A stretch of 19,181 bases of DNA from Dictyocoela muelleri (lineage: Eukaryota > Microsporidia): positions 1 through 19,181 of the forward strand of contig SDVU01000150.1 of the NCBI GenBank assembly GCA_016256075.1, in the 5' to 3' direction. Position 1 is the first letter of the stretch. Each line of letters opens with the position of its first letter. A program made the position numbers and the translations under genes. Positions 8,824 to 17,461 of this stretch are shown piece by piece. Below the pieces are notes generated by a model that saw only the letters and a program-made list of their open reading frames with translations, made no database searches and had not been told where the DNA came from.

Positions 8824-9792
8824 TCATGAAATATTCATTATTCCGCTAAAATAAGCAATTTTCTGCTGATCAAGTTTCTTAATCTGCTCATAAAAAAACC
8901 CTGATCCAAAGAAAACATGAAAAGTACTTCCAAAAAACAACAAACAATATTCAAATTCTTTCTTATTATCACAAAATATACACGTGACAAAGTTTAAAAA
9001 TTCCTTTTTACATTGATCTAAATAAATATTATTACGCCTATTAACAATAAAAGAATGTACACATTTAATATCACTCATAAAATGAGATACAAAAAGATAT
9101 GCCATCGGCATAGCTATAGCTGCAAATAAGCTTATCTTTAAAATTTTATTATCAATATCTTTTATAGAATTTTTATTGCTTAATATTTTGTACTCTGCAA
9201 AATCATTGAAAATAAAATCCTTTTTATGTCTTGTTATGTCGAAAATAAATAACATTTTTAAAAAGTTTTCAAAAAGTTTTAATAAACCTTTTTTCTTCCT
9301 AACTTCGTAAATATCGTGATAGCTAAATAATTCATTTATTAATAATGATAAGAATAAATCTATATCATCGTAAAGGTTTATTAGGTATATCAGAATAGAT
9401 ATACATAAATCAAGAATTTCATTTGAATTATTTAGATCATTTTTATTGTTAAAATTTTTATTATTGTTATAAATTTTATTATTTAGATCCTTATTTAGAT
9501 CATGTATATCCTTATTTAGAACCTTTATTGTATCTTTATTTAGAACATTATTTATATCATGTATATCTTTATTTGTATCTTTATTTAGATCCTTATCGAT
9601 AAATTTTAAATTATAATTTTTATTTATACTTTTCCTAACTTTATAATACTCATTTAACAATTTAATAATTCTTACAAACCTTTTTTTAATCTTTTTGTAT
9701 TTTAAAAGTATCTCAGGCGAAAGAATATACCCATCTTTATCAAATTTGAAGTTTTGAGATTCTGTTTTGTAGTACGTTTTAAAATAATACAT
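8824..9792 (-). CDS. Divergent CYRI/FAM49-like (DUF1394) protein
   Basis: The product has 322 residues; human CYRI/FAM49 proteins have about 323. Residues 172-210 (LLKLFENFLKMLFIFD, then IFNDFAEYK) follow the family pattern F..L...FD........NDF..Y. Later ISLFAAIAMPM matches the family's MSLFYAEATPM, and YCLLFFG...VFFGSGFFYEQIKKLDQQKI lines up with the family's CLR.MVG..LYDHVHP.GAFAK.SKID. An Asn/Lys/Asp-rich, LNKDxxKD-type insert of about 65 residues lies near 63-127. CYRI proteins bind active Rac1 and restrain the Scar/WAVE actin regulator. Here the Arg-Arg pair used for Rac1 contact reads Lys-Ile, and the N-terminal Gly for myristoylation is absent, so the role may have changed. The start is the only Met before residue 180. 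No CCC motif precedes it. The family call comes from alignment by eye. Confidence 0.55.
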   Translation of the reverse strand: MYYFKTYYKTESQNFKFDKDGYILSPEILLKYKKIKKRFVRIIKLLNEYYKVRKSINKNYNLKFIDKDLNKDTNKDIHDINNVLNKDTIKVLNKDIHDLNKDLNNKIYNNNKNFNNKNDLNNSNEILDLCISILIYLINLYDDIDLFLSLLINELFSYHDIYEVRKKKGLLKLFENFLKMLFIFDITRHKKDFIFNDFAEYKILSNKNSIKDIDNKILKISLFAAIAMPMAYLFVSHFMSDIKCVHSFIVNRRNNIYLDQCKKEFLNFVTCIFCDNKKEFEYCLLFFGSTFHVFFGSGFFYEQIKKLDQQKIAYFSGIMNIS

Positions 9793-10140
9793 TTACTATA
9801 AAAAGAATATTTCTTATAATAAAAAAAGTTTGAAAAATATAACTTTTTTGTATAGTATTGGTTATCTGTCATTTTTGTTTGTGACATTTTTAATTGTAAC
9901 AAATGTCCAAAAATGTTACCAATTGAAAAACGATGTCACTAAATAGTAGTAAATATCATGATTTGTAGTAAATATCACGAAATTATACAAAATGTCTCTA
10001 AATTTAGAAAAAAGACACGAAGCATACGAAATGTCTCTAATATTAGAAAAATGGCACTTAATATAAAAAAAATATACGGAATACTAAAAATAGTAAAAAG
10101 ACGCAAAATAATAAAAATAAAATAAAAAAGTCGCAAATGA
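9793..10140. repeat. Upstream region with degenerate repeats
   Basis: Between about 9925 and 10060, blocks such as ATACAAAATGTCTCTAAATT, ATACGAAATGTCTCTAATATT and AGAAAAATGGCACTTAA recur with a loose period near 40 bp. AGTAGTAAATATCATGA/TGTAGTAAATATCACGA is another pair. This is the 5' flank of the CYRI-like gene. The repeats are old and uneven. Confidence 0.5.
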
Positions 10141-10542
10141 TAAAAAATGGACAATAAATGGATAAAATTAATATATTTTTTAAATTTCGTTTATAATTAT
10201 TAAACAATTAATTTTTATATTAATTGCTATTCGATTTCTAACAAATGTAAGAAAAAAAAATTAAAAGCAAAAATCTTATAATTGTAAATTGACCTTACAT
10301 TTTGAATATCTAAAATTATCGGCCCGAAATTTTATACAAAACATTCTTTTTTAAAGACTTTATTTTTGATGTTTAAATATTGAACAGGGTCCAATATATT
10401 TATTCACATGCCTTATTTCTTCGTATTCTAACACAAATAATTACCTGAAAGTAATTTTTTTAATTTTATTTCTCACTAAAATACATTTTTTTCGTCGTAA
10501 AAAAAACAAAAAATTTGAGTAAACTTCTGATTCACTATTAAA
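10141..10542. other. AT-rich intergenic stretch, nothing recognised
   Basis: No frame or repeat of note on either strand. Confidence 0.4.
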
Positions 10543-10602
10543 TATTAGACCAAATCTTAATCAGCTATAGAGCAATATATCAACTGTATATCATTTTTAA
10601 AG
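10543..10602 (-). mobile_element. SINE-like element, copy 7 (short fragment)
   Basis: On the minus strand ATACAGTTGATATATTGC, then TAGCTGATTAAGATTTGG and TCTAATATTT match the middle of the family (ACAGTTGTTCCAGTGTGG, GCTGATTAAGAC, TCTAATATG). Only about 60 bp is preserved. Confidence 0.55.
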
Positions 10603-10899
10603 TTTATTAACTATTTTCATTTCCAATTAGTTTTCAGACTTGAACTATTTTTTTCAATGTTTTAAATATTTTTTCTTAACAGTACAACAAGCTAGCTGTT
10701 TTGATATTTTTTATTAGCCTTTTTATGATTAAAATTCGGTGCCAAATAAAATAAAAGAGATAAAATTATTCAGGATTTTATTGATAATTTATTTTTTCTA
10801 AATTATTAAAGAAAATATTTTAGATTATCGTATAAGAAAAAAAAATCTAAAAACACTAAACTTAAGTTTAAATGCCAAGGCCATAATAATGATAAATCT

Positions 10900-11050
10900 G
10901 AATAAACTTTCTATCTAAATAAACTTTCTATCTAAATAAACTTTCTATCTAAATAAACTTTCTATCTAAATAAACTTTCTATCTGAATAAACTTTCTATC
11001 TAAATAAACTTTCTATCTGAATAAACTTTCTATCTGAATAAACTTTCTAT
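10900..11050. repeat. 17-bp tandem array, nine copies
   Basis: The unit is [AG]AATAAACTTTCTATCT. Unit starts fall at 10900, 10917 and so on to 11036, with the last unit incomplete. Only the first base varies between units (A or G), and no unit changes length. It lies about 215 bp upstream of the PUS7 start. Confidence 0.95.
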
Positions 11051-11149
11051 TATGATGACAACAACCATGATAATAAAAATTTCATTCAATTATCAACCGC
11101 TTTTTATTCACCCATAAAAAAATAAATTTAAATAAAAATTAGTCAAATA

Positions 11150-11250
11150 ATAATTTAATTCTATTAATTCAAATTAAGGATAATTTAAATATAATTTAAT
11201 TAATTAAAATATAATTTAAATTTAATTAATTTAATTAAATTAATTTAATT
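11150..11250. repeat. AATTAA-rich promoter-proximal tract
   Basis: Simple TTAATTTAAT words fill the 100 bp before the PUS7 gene. Any core promoter of this gene must lie in or next to it. Confidence 0.5.
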
Positions 11251-11256
11251 TCAATT

Positions 11257-11263
11257 ACCCTCA
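11257..11263 (+). promoter_or_regulatory. CCC start signal (ACCCTCA) of PUS7
   Basis: ACCCTCA ends one base before the ATG, with CCC at 11258-11260, in an otherwise G+C-free stretch. The same heptamer stands before the RTF2-like start, which suggests a shared microsporidian start signal. Confidence 0.5.
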
Positions 11264-11264
11264 A

Positions 11265-13397
11265 ATGAAAGAAATCGGTATTTACTTAAAAACAAATTTA
11301 TTTAAAATAAAACAAAATTTAAATGACTTCATTGTTAAAGAAATTATTGATAATGAAATTTGCGATGATAAAATTATTTTAAGTGGTAGTGATATTGAAA
11401 GTGAATTAAAAATTCTGAAATTAAATTATATTAAGCTTAAAAATAATAATTATTTAAAAAATAATTTATCGCATAAATATCATGACAATATAGATCATGA
11501 AAATGACAATATAAATCATGACAATGAAGATAATCATGACAACAATATAAATCATGATCATGAAAATAAAGATCACTACAATATAAATCATGATCATGAC
11601 AATGATGATCATGATCATGGCAATGATAACAACTACTCATTCGTCGTAATTGAAGAATCAAAACAAATTCGACAATTTCTTTATAAAAAACTTTCAAGAT
11701 TTATAAAATATATTTTAAGTTACGATAAATTAGGAATTAAAATAACACCCATTGATTTGTGTAAAAATGATAAAGATGATAATAATATAAATAATCTTAA
11801 TAATAAAAATAATCTTAATAATAATATTAATAAAATTAAAAATGATAACACCAACATATACCATTGCATTTTAAAGAAAATAAATTCAAATACTGAGTAT
11901 ATAACAAACATAATTTGTAAGAAATTAAATTCTAAAGTATGTTTCGCTGGTAACAAAGATAGGCATGCTATTACATATCAAAAAATATCTATAGAGAGTG
12001 ATTATGATAATCTTCTTAAAGTTGAAAATAAATGTTGTTTAGGGGAGTGTCGTAAAAATTTTATTGACCAATATTTTATTGATAATAGAAATTTTATTGA
12101 TTATAAAAATTTTCATTTTAAAATTTATAATTTTGAATCAAAAGGGAGACATCTAAAACTCGGTGATCTTTCAGGAAATAGATTTAAAATAAAAATTAAA
12201 CATGAATATACAAATCATAATTATAACAAATGTGATAATAAATTTGAAAAATATAATAATCAAAATTTGTCTTTTGAATTGAGAATTTTTCCAAATTTCT
12301 TTGGACCACAAAGATTTGGTTTAAATAAAAATCATGAAATTGGAAAATTAATTTCTGAAGATAAATATGAAGAAGCTCTTAAAGTTATTAATTTGATTAA
12401 TCATAATTATAAGAATGATAATTCTAAAGATGATAATTCTAAAGATGATAATACTAAAGATGATAATTTTAAAGATGATAATAACAAAGATGATAACGAA
12501 GATAATATTAACAAAGATGATAAGAAAGATAATAACAAAGATGATAACAAAGATGATAATAACAAAGATGATAAGAAAGATGATATTAATAAAGATAATA
12601 ACAAAGATGATATTAACAAAGATAATATTAAAAGCACTACCTTTCCTAGTCACAAATCAATTCATTTTATAAAAAAACATTTATTAACACTCTATCTTCA
12701 TTCTTATCAAAGCTATATTTTTAACTTAGAATTAAGTTTTAGATTAAAAGAATGGATTTTTAAAGGAGTTGGTCTTGTTATTGGCGATTTTGTTGAAAAT
12801 TGTTTTGTTAATTGTGGTTGTTTTAAATTAAATAGTCAATCTAAAAAGAAAAGGTTAAGAAATTTTAATAATGGTGATAATAAGGAACTTAAAAATGAAT
12901 TTAAAAAGGAATTTAAAAATAAATTTAATAACGATAATCAATTTGATAATCAATTTGATAATGAATTTAATAATAATAATTTTGATAATAATAATTATTT
13001 TGATAATAATTTTGATAATAATCTAAAATTTATTGATTTTGATTTCACATCAACTGTCTTTGAATCATTACCTTTGCCAACAAAAAGAAGAAGGTTTAAA
13101 AATTTGATTCAAATTGACAAGAGTAACATAAATAATTTTTGTATTCATCAATTATGTTTACCGATAAGAAAAGTTAAATGGGAATGTGGTGGATTTAGAA
13201 GAGCCTTTGTTGAGCCGATGAATGTTAAGATTACTGTTAACAATGATAATATTAATACTAATAATATTAATAATGAAAATATTAATAATGAAAATATTTT
13301 TAATGATGAAAAAGAATTTATTGCTGAATTCGATTTACCATCAGGAAGTTTTGCAACTGTTGCACTGATGTTTTCAGAAATTAAGTTTTATAAATAA
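11265..13397 (+). CDS. PUS7: PUS7/TruD-family tRNA/RNA pseudouridine synthase with low-complexity inserts
   Basis: It converts uridine to pseudouridine in tRNA and other RNAs. All TruD-family landmarks are in order in the 710 residues: GNKDRHAITYQ at 229-239, where D232 is the catalytic Asp; GDLSGNRFKIKI at 300-311; NFFGPQRFG at 344-352; LHSYQSYIFN at 478-487; and the closing LPSGSFATVALMFSEI at 691-706. Length is close to yeast Pus7 (676), but much of it is filler: a His/Asp/Asn run (about 65-123), an Asn run (167-196), a KDDN-type repeat (383-455) and an Asn/Phe/Asp run (525-588). These fall between conserved blocks and probably form surface loops; the His/Asp run could bind metal. The start is fixed by the CCC motif, and the frame is intact. 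AATAAA overlaps the stop codon. Overlapping frames in the repeats are shadows. Confidence 0.93.
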   Translation: MKEIGIYLKTNLFKIKQNLNDFIVKEIIDNEICDDKIILSGSDIESELKILKLNYIKLKNNNYLKNNLSHKYHDNIDHENDNINHDNEDNHDNNINHDHENKDHYNINHDHDNDDHDHGNDNNYSFVVIEESKQIRQFLYKKLSRFIKYILSYDKLGIKITPIDLCKNDKDDNNINNLNNKNNLNNNINKIKNDNTNIYHCILKKINSNTEYITNIICKKLNSKVCFAGNKDRHAITYQKISIESDYDNLLKVENKCCLGECRKNFIDQYFIDNRNFIDYKNFHFKIYNFESKGRHLKLGDLSGNRFKIKIKHEYTNHNYNKCDNKFEKYNNQNLSFELRIFPNFFGPQRFGLNKNHEIGKLISEDKYEEALKVINLINHNYKNDNSKDDNSKDDNTKDDNFKDDNNKDDNEDNINKDDKKDNNKDDNKDDNNKDDKKDDINKDNNKDDINKDNIKSTTFPSHKSIHFIKKHLLTLYLHSYQSYIFNLELSFRLKEWIFKGVGLVIGDFVENCFVNCGCFKLNSQSKKKRLRNFNNGDNKELKNEFKKEFKNKFNNDNQFDNQFDNEFNNNNFDNNNYFDNNFDNNLKFIDFDFTSTVFESLPLPTKRRRFKNLIQIDKSNINNFCIHQLCLPIRKVKWECGGFRRAFVEPMNVKITVNNDNINTNNINNENINNENIFNDEKEFIAEFDLPSGSFATVALMFSEIKFYK

Positions 13398-13614
13398 AAT
13401 TATTAATTTAATTTTAAAATTCGAAATAATAATTTTGAAATATTGAAAATCCAGACTATTCATTTCTAATATCTCCTTTATAAGCTTGTTATAAACCATT
13501 TCATGGGAAAAGAAATTTTTTATTTTTATTTTAGAATTTTAAAATAAAAATTAGATCCCACTAAGAAGACAACCTCTTTATAAATATTAAAAAAAATGTT
13601 GTGAAAATAAAAGA
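13398..13614. other. 3' flank of PUS7
   Basis: AT-rich spacer between the stop codon and SINE-like copy 2; no separate signal seen. Confidence 0.4.
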
Positions 13615-14047
13615 GCCAGATAGCTCAGTGGTTAACAATCTTGAATGTAAAATTTAAGTATCGTGGTTCGAACTCACTGACGTCACTCTTTAATAAATAA
13701 TGAGGGAATGACATAATCGGATATAACTATATAATATAGTATAATATAAAGTTGTTCCAGTGTGGTATAGTTGATTAAGACTTGGTCTAATCTTTTATAA
13801 ATAAGCAGAAGAGACTCTTCTAGGTCTGGGGATGGGTGCGGCGATGCATATCGGCAAAAAGTAGTTAAAAATAAAAATTCATGAAAAGCCTCTAATTACC
13901 AGTATCCTGCCGAGTCATTGATAAAACAAAAATCGTTTATAAATAATCACGTAGTAGCTTAGTAGTATCGTATTAGGTCTAAAGACTATGGTGAGAGATA
14001 ATTCTTAGCGCTGGCAGCTATGGATATTGTCAGTATGTAATATATTT
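13615..14047 (+). mobile_element. SINE-like element, copy 2 (full length, best pol III boxes)
   Basis: GCCAGATAGCTCAGTGGTTAA carries a perfect A box (TAGCTCAGTGG). GTGGTTCGAACTCAC carries a B box with a four-pair T stem around TTCGAAC. The anticodon-arm region CTTGAATGTAAAATTTAAG is identical to copy 1. The tail follows the family order to GGCAGCTATGGATATTGTCAGTATG. It has several small deletions relative to copy 1. No convincing target duplication was found. It is the copy most likely still to be transcribed by RNA polymerase III. Confidence 0.75.
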
Positions 14048-14183
14048 ATAACTTAAAAATTATTAAAAAATAATATAATAAAACAAAATGGTTATGTCTC
14101 GATTGTCTAAATTTCTCGGCTATGATCGTAAATGTATACCAGATGGATTTATTAATAGAATTAAGAAATAATAATCATAATTT

Positions 14184-14272
14184 TTTAATCAAAATATTTT
14201 TCATTTTATTAAAATTCTTTTATCAAAATATTTTTCATTTTATTAAAATTCTTTAATCAAAATATTTTTTTT
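14184..14272. repeat. 34-bp tandem repeat, about 2.6 copies
   Basis: ATCAAAATATTTTTCATTTT followed by ATTAAAATTCTTTA recurs with starts near 14188, 14222 and 14256. Confidence 0.85.
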
Positions 14273-14414
14273 CATATGTTACACATAGTAACTTATTGTT
14301 TATTTAGTATACAAGACTCTTTCCTTGTTGATAGAACTTTTTTATTAAGGCCATATCGTATAATAAAAAAATGAATAAGATAAAATACTTATGTAAACGT
14401 GTCAGTATATAGAT

Positions 14415-14819
14415 CAGTGTTAATCAAACAGTGCACCCTAGACATTCGTTAGGTGCACCCTGGACATTTTTTTATATTTTATAAACGTATTTTATTAAAC
14501 TTCAGAGTTGTTTTGGTTTGCAATCTAATTTAAAAACTCGCAATAATCAAATGCAAGAAAATAAAATATCTAATAAATTGATGAAAAAATGAGACATTGT
14601 CTTTAGAACATAAAACTAACATTAAAGATAATCTAGATATCCGTAAGCACATAGTTCACACTAATATATATATTTATAATTTATTTATAATATATATATA
14701 ATATATATTTATTATATAATTTTGTTTGTGCATCCTAAAAAAAAAATCTTACAAGTATGTCCGCAAAAAAATGAAATCTTGAAAATGCGCCCCGACACCA
14801 AAATGTTTGAGAAACACTG
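14415..14819. mobile_element. hAT-type MITE (non-autonomous), 405 bp
   Basis: The left end reads CAGTGTTAATCAAACAGTGC, and the right end read inward CAGTGTTTCTCAAACATTTT. Both start with the CAGTG typical of hAT elements, and both have a GTGCACCC/GGGGCGCA-like subterminal block. ATATAGAT stands at both edges (14407-14414 and 14820-14827), a perfect 8-bp target duplication of the size hAT elements make. Inside the left end TGCACCCT[AG]GACATT occurs twice in direct order (14430-14466), as subterminal transposase-binding repeats often do. The centre is an AT-alternating tract with no coding capacity. No hAT transposase is present in the window. Confidence 0.88.
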
Positions 14820-14827
14820 ATATAGAT

Positions 14828-15087
14828 AATTATTTTTTTATCTAAACCTATTTACGTATTAAAATGTTTTTATTTTCCTTTAAAATTTATTATTATAATA
14901 CAGATAAATCTTTTATTATTGAAAATTTTCAATAAACATTTGGTTTTACAATAAACAAGAGGTTAAAGTATTAAAACTTGTTATGGTCAGCTTTATAATT
15001 AGCCTGACCAGATTTTAAAGATTTATCAAAATTCCTTTTATTATTCTTAAATGACATGGGTGTGTCATTTGTAATTTTATTTATTGT
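14828..15087. other. AT-rich spacer
   Basis: Nothing recognised between the hAT MITE and the hairpin at 15088. Confidence 0.4.
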
Positions 15088-15118
15088 TTAAAATGATTAA
15101 TTAAATTAATCATTTTAA
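15088..15118. repeat. Perfect 14-bp-stem hairpin
   Basis: TTAAAATGATTAAT pairs without mismatch with ATTAATCATTTTAA around a TAA loop. It lies about 10 bp outside the left copy of the 98-bp inverted repeat described next. Confidence 0.85.
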
Positions 15119-15127
15119 TTAATTATT

Positions 15128-15226
15128 TTTAATAGTCGAAATGAATATTAAGAATAAATACAATTATAAAATATTAATAAGCACACAAATCAATTCAACT
15201 TAATGTTGGCACAGTTGCCTAACAAA
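15128..15226 (+). repeat. Left copy of a 98-bp inverted repeat flanking the 230-residue gene
   Basis: It begins AATAGTCGAAATGAATATT and ends AGTTGCCTAACA. Its partner lies inverted at 17352-17453. The outer 21 bases and the inner 12 are identical, and the middle is diverged. Confidence 0.75.
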
Positions 15227-15229
15227 ATT

Positions 15230-15385
15230 CAATTAATAATTTTTATTTACCAGAATTATTGATATAACTTAAAATTCATTTGCAGCAAGTTTCTGTGTAG
15301 CTTATGATCGAAGTATAATTAAAAAAATATAAACCAAGGTTGGTGAATTTCCAGGTTGAAAATATTGGATATTATTAGCATTTAT
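15230..15385 (+). mobile_element. SINE-like element, copy 8 (diverged 3' fragment)
   Basis: ATTGATATAAC, GCAGCAAGTTTCTGTGTAGC, TTATGATCGAAGTA, ACCAAGGTTGG and CAGGTTGAAAATATTGG follow the order of the 3' part of copy 1 (ATTGATAAAAC, CAGCTAAGCTTCTGGGTAGC, TTAGGAAGTGACGTA). The match is weaker than for the other copies. Confidence 0.45.
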
Positions 15386-15391
15386 ATAAAT

Positions 15392-15690
15392 AATTTAAAT
15401 CAATGATAAATCTTAATAATAAATTAAATCAATGAAAAATCTTAATAATAAATTAAATCAATGATAAATCTTAATAATAAATTAAATCAATAAAAAAAAT
15501 CTTAATAATAAATTAAATCAATGATAAATCTTAATAATAATTTAAATCAATGATAAATCTTAATAATAATTTTAATCAATGATAAATCTTAATAATAATT
15601 TAAATCAATGAAAAATCTTAATAATAATTTTAATCAATGAAAAATCTTAATAATAATTTTATTTTTTAATAATGACTTTTAATAATAATT
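15392..15690. repeat. 29-bp tandem array, about nine copies plus remnants
   Basis: The unit is AAATCAATGATAAATCTTAA followed by TAATAAATT, with GATAAA/GAAAAA and AAATT/AATTT variants. The unit type changes from left (AAATTAAATC) to right (AATTTTAATC), showing directional drift. It stops at the stop codon of the minus-strand gene that begins at 15693, so that gene's 3' untranslated region would be this array. Confidence 0.9.
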
Positions 15691-15692
15691 TT

Positions 15693-16385
15693 TTATTTTT
15701 TAATAAATTCATTAATAATTCTATTGATAAAACAATTATACTTCTCCATATTTTTTGCAACAGATATTTCCCCTTTAAATAATTTATAATCATTTATATC
15801 ATTAATTTCAAATTCACATTCTTCATAACTATCTTTTATATTTTTACAATTCTCATATTTTTTATTCTTGTCAAAATATGCCTTGAACTCAAATGATATA
15901 AATTCGGATTTATAAATATCATCTGCATCTAAAAAATTTCTTAGATCAAAAGACATAACCTTACCTTTCATTAACCATTCTTTTCCCCATAAAAACAACG
16001 AACTTGGTTTTAAAAATCTCGTAACCTCATTTAAATCAATTTTAAAAGATTTTAATTCTCGAATAGAATTTTCAATAAGTCCGCCCGTCAGTTCTTTTAT
16101 AATATCAGATTCTGATTTTTGCTCAGTACAACATTTTAAAATTGCCTTTTGAATTAAAAAGATTTTTATGTTCTTCGAATTTGTTTGATTTATTAATTCT
16201 TTATATAAAAATGTGTCATCTAAGCATATTTTTTTATTGTACATTAAAAGTAATATTTTTATATCTCTTTCTCTGTAATATATTTCTTTAAGTAAATTTA
16301 TGAATCTGTAGTTCTTTTGACTAACATTTATTAATTTTTTTATTGTTTCTATTATTTTCTCACTTGAGATATCATCGAAATTCAT
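15693..16385 (-). CDS. Unrecognised 230-residue protein
   Basis: I do not recognise the family. The 230 residues are mixed charged and hydrophobic with helix-like spacing in the first 125 (for example residues 10-38 and 60-85), no transmembrane segment, no signal peptide and no zinc motif. A more distinctive middle part reads FLKPSSLFLWGKEWLMKGKV near 125-144, with three aromatic residues in a short span. Unlike PUS7 and the CYRI-like gene it has no Asn/Lys repeat insert, and its composition is even throughout, which argues for a real, constrained gene. It starts at the first Met; GACGCCTT precedes the ATG but there is no full CCC motif. It lies inside a 98-bp inverted repeat, between two tandem arrays. 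Confidence 0.75.
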   Translation of the reverse strand: MNFDDISSEKIIETIKKLINVSQKNYRFINLLKEIYYRERDIKILLLMYNKKICLDDTFLYKELINQTNSKNIKIFLIQKAILKCCTEQKSESDIIKELTGGLIENSIRELKSFKIDLNEVTRFLKPSSLFLWGKEWLMKGKVMSFDLRNFLDADDIYKSEFISFEFKAYFDKNKKYENCKNIKDSYEECEFEINDINDYKLFKGEISVAKNMEKYNCFINRIINEFIKK

Positions 16386-16532
16386 AAGGCGTCTTTTTTT
16401 GATTTATTATGAATATTTATATTAAAGATTAATAATGATCAAATTGGTCGTAAATTTAATTCGGTTTATTTGTTAAAGGAAATTAAGATATTATATGTAT
16501 AAATATTGAAAAAGAATATTAAATGTGGTGTA
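16386..16532. other. 5' flank of the 230-residue gene
   Basis: Short AT-rich spacer. Any promoter of the gene lies here, before the 22-bp array. Confidence 0.4.
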
Positions 16533-16746
16533 TATTTAGATTTTAGTTATTAAAAACTTAGACTTTAGTTATTAAAAACTTAGACTTTAGTTATTAAAAA
16601 CTTAGATTTTAGTCATTAAAAACTTAGAGTTTCTTATCAAAAACTTAAACTTTAGTTATTAAAAACTTAGACTTTGTTATTAAAAACTTAGACTTTGTTA
16701 TTAAAAACTTAGACTTTGTTATTAAAAACTTAGACTTTGTTATTTT
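16533..16746. repeat. 22/21-bp tandem array, about nine copies
   Basis: The unit is AGTTATTAAAAACTTAGACTTT. The left copies are mostly 22 bp and the last four 21 bp, having lost the A before GTTATT. The change at one end shows that the shorter unit spread as a block. Confidence 0.9.
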
Positions 16747-16786
16747 AAAAACACAATGAAATATTTTGTGATGTGCATGCGGGGTT

Positions 16787-17190
16787 AATCAGAAGTGTTG
16801 AGATTAATCAGCGTTATTGAAATAAATCGGTGGTATTGCGATTAATCGGTGGTATGGAATTTTTGGTAAAAAGTCTAAAAAGACAATAAAATTTTTTTGA
16901 AAAAAATTTTAAAAAACAAAACGTTTATATTTTTAAGAACACCTTCAGAAAGATGTTAAACATCAATAATCCTCTTTTATGCAAAAATTCTAATATTTTT
17001 ATTAAATTTAATTTTTTTAATCTCAAGAGTGATTATCGTAAGAGGGGAAAAATATCTTTCTAAAGATGCCATATAAATATATTTGCTTAAATTTCCTACG
17101 ATTTATTCGCAAACTATTACTTCGTCTTTTTACATTATTTTTTTAAAAAATTCAATAACACCGATTAATCCCAATACAACCAAATGTCCC
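16787..17190. mobile_element. Decayed foldback/MITE-like element
   Basis: The left side holds three to four loose copies of GATTAATCGGTGGTATTG (16787-16860). The right side holds one inverted copy, CAATAACACCGATTAATCCC, near 17153-17172. Moving inward, GTAAAAAG.C blocks and then AGAAAGAT...CCTCTT blocks also pair in inverted order, meeting near 17000. No coding frame and no clear target duplication were found. The inverted arrangement is seen; the element class is inference. Confidence 0.5.
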
Positions 17191-17351
17191 ATATACACAT
17201 ACGTCTATCTTTTTGGGCGCAATATTTTTTTGTACAAAAAATTTAGTATAAAAACGTAAAAAAAGTTTTTTCCATATATTAAATACTATTTATGGTTAAA
17301 ACAGTTTTATTTCTATAATCTTAATATAAAAGAGGCCAAAAACTTCTGTTT
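17191..17351. other. AT-rich spacer
   Basis: Nothing recognised. Confidence 0.4.
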
Positions 17352-17453
17352 AAATGTTAGGCAACTTGACAACAATATGATGAATAGATATTTATGTATT
17401 ATTTGTATTTTATTAATGTAATTTACTTTTAATATTCATTTCGACTATTGAAA
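17352..17453 (-). repeat. Right copy of the 98-bp inverted repeat
   Basis: On the minus strand it begins AATAGTCGAAATGAATATT and ends AGTTGCCTAACA, matching 15128-15226. Confidence 0.75.
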
Positions 17454-17461
17454 AAATTATC

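Noticed and set aside
9702-9902. 66-codon minus-strand frame overlapping the CYRI-like start
   Set aside because: Overlaps the real gene in another frame and has no recognisable motif.
11437-12672. Five further frames within PUS7 (four minus, one plus), rich in His/Cys, Ile or Leu/Ser
   Set aside because: They are shadows of the tandem-repeat inserts of PUS7.
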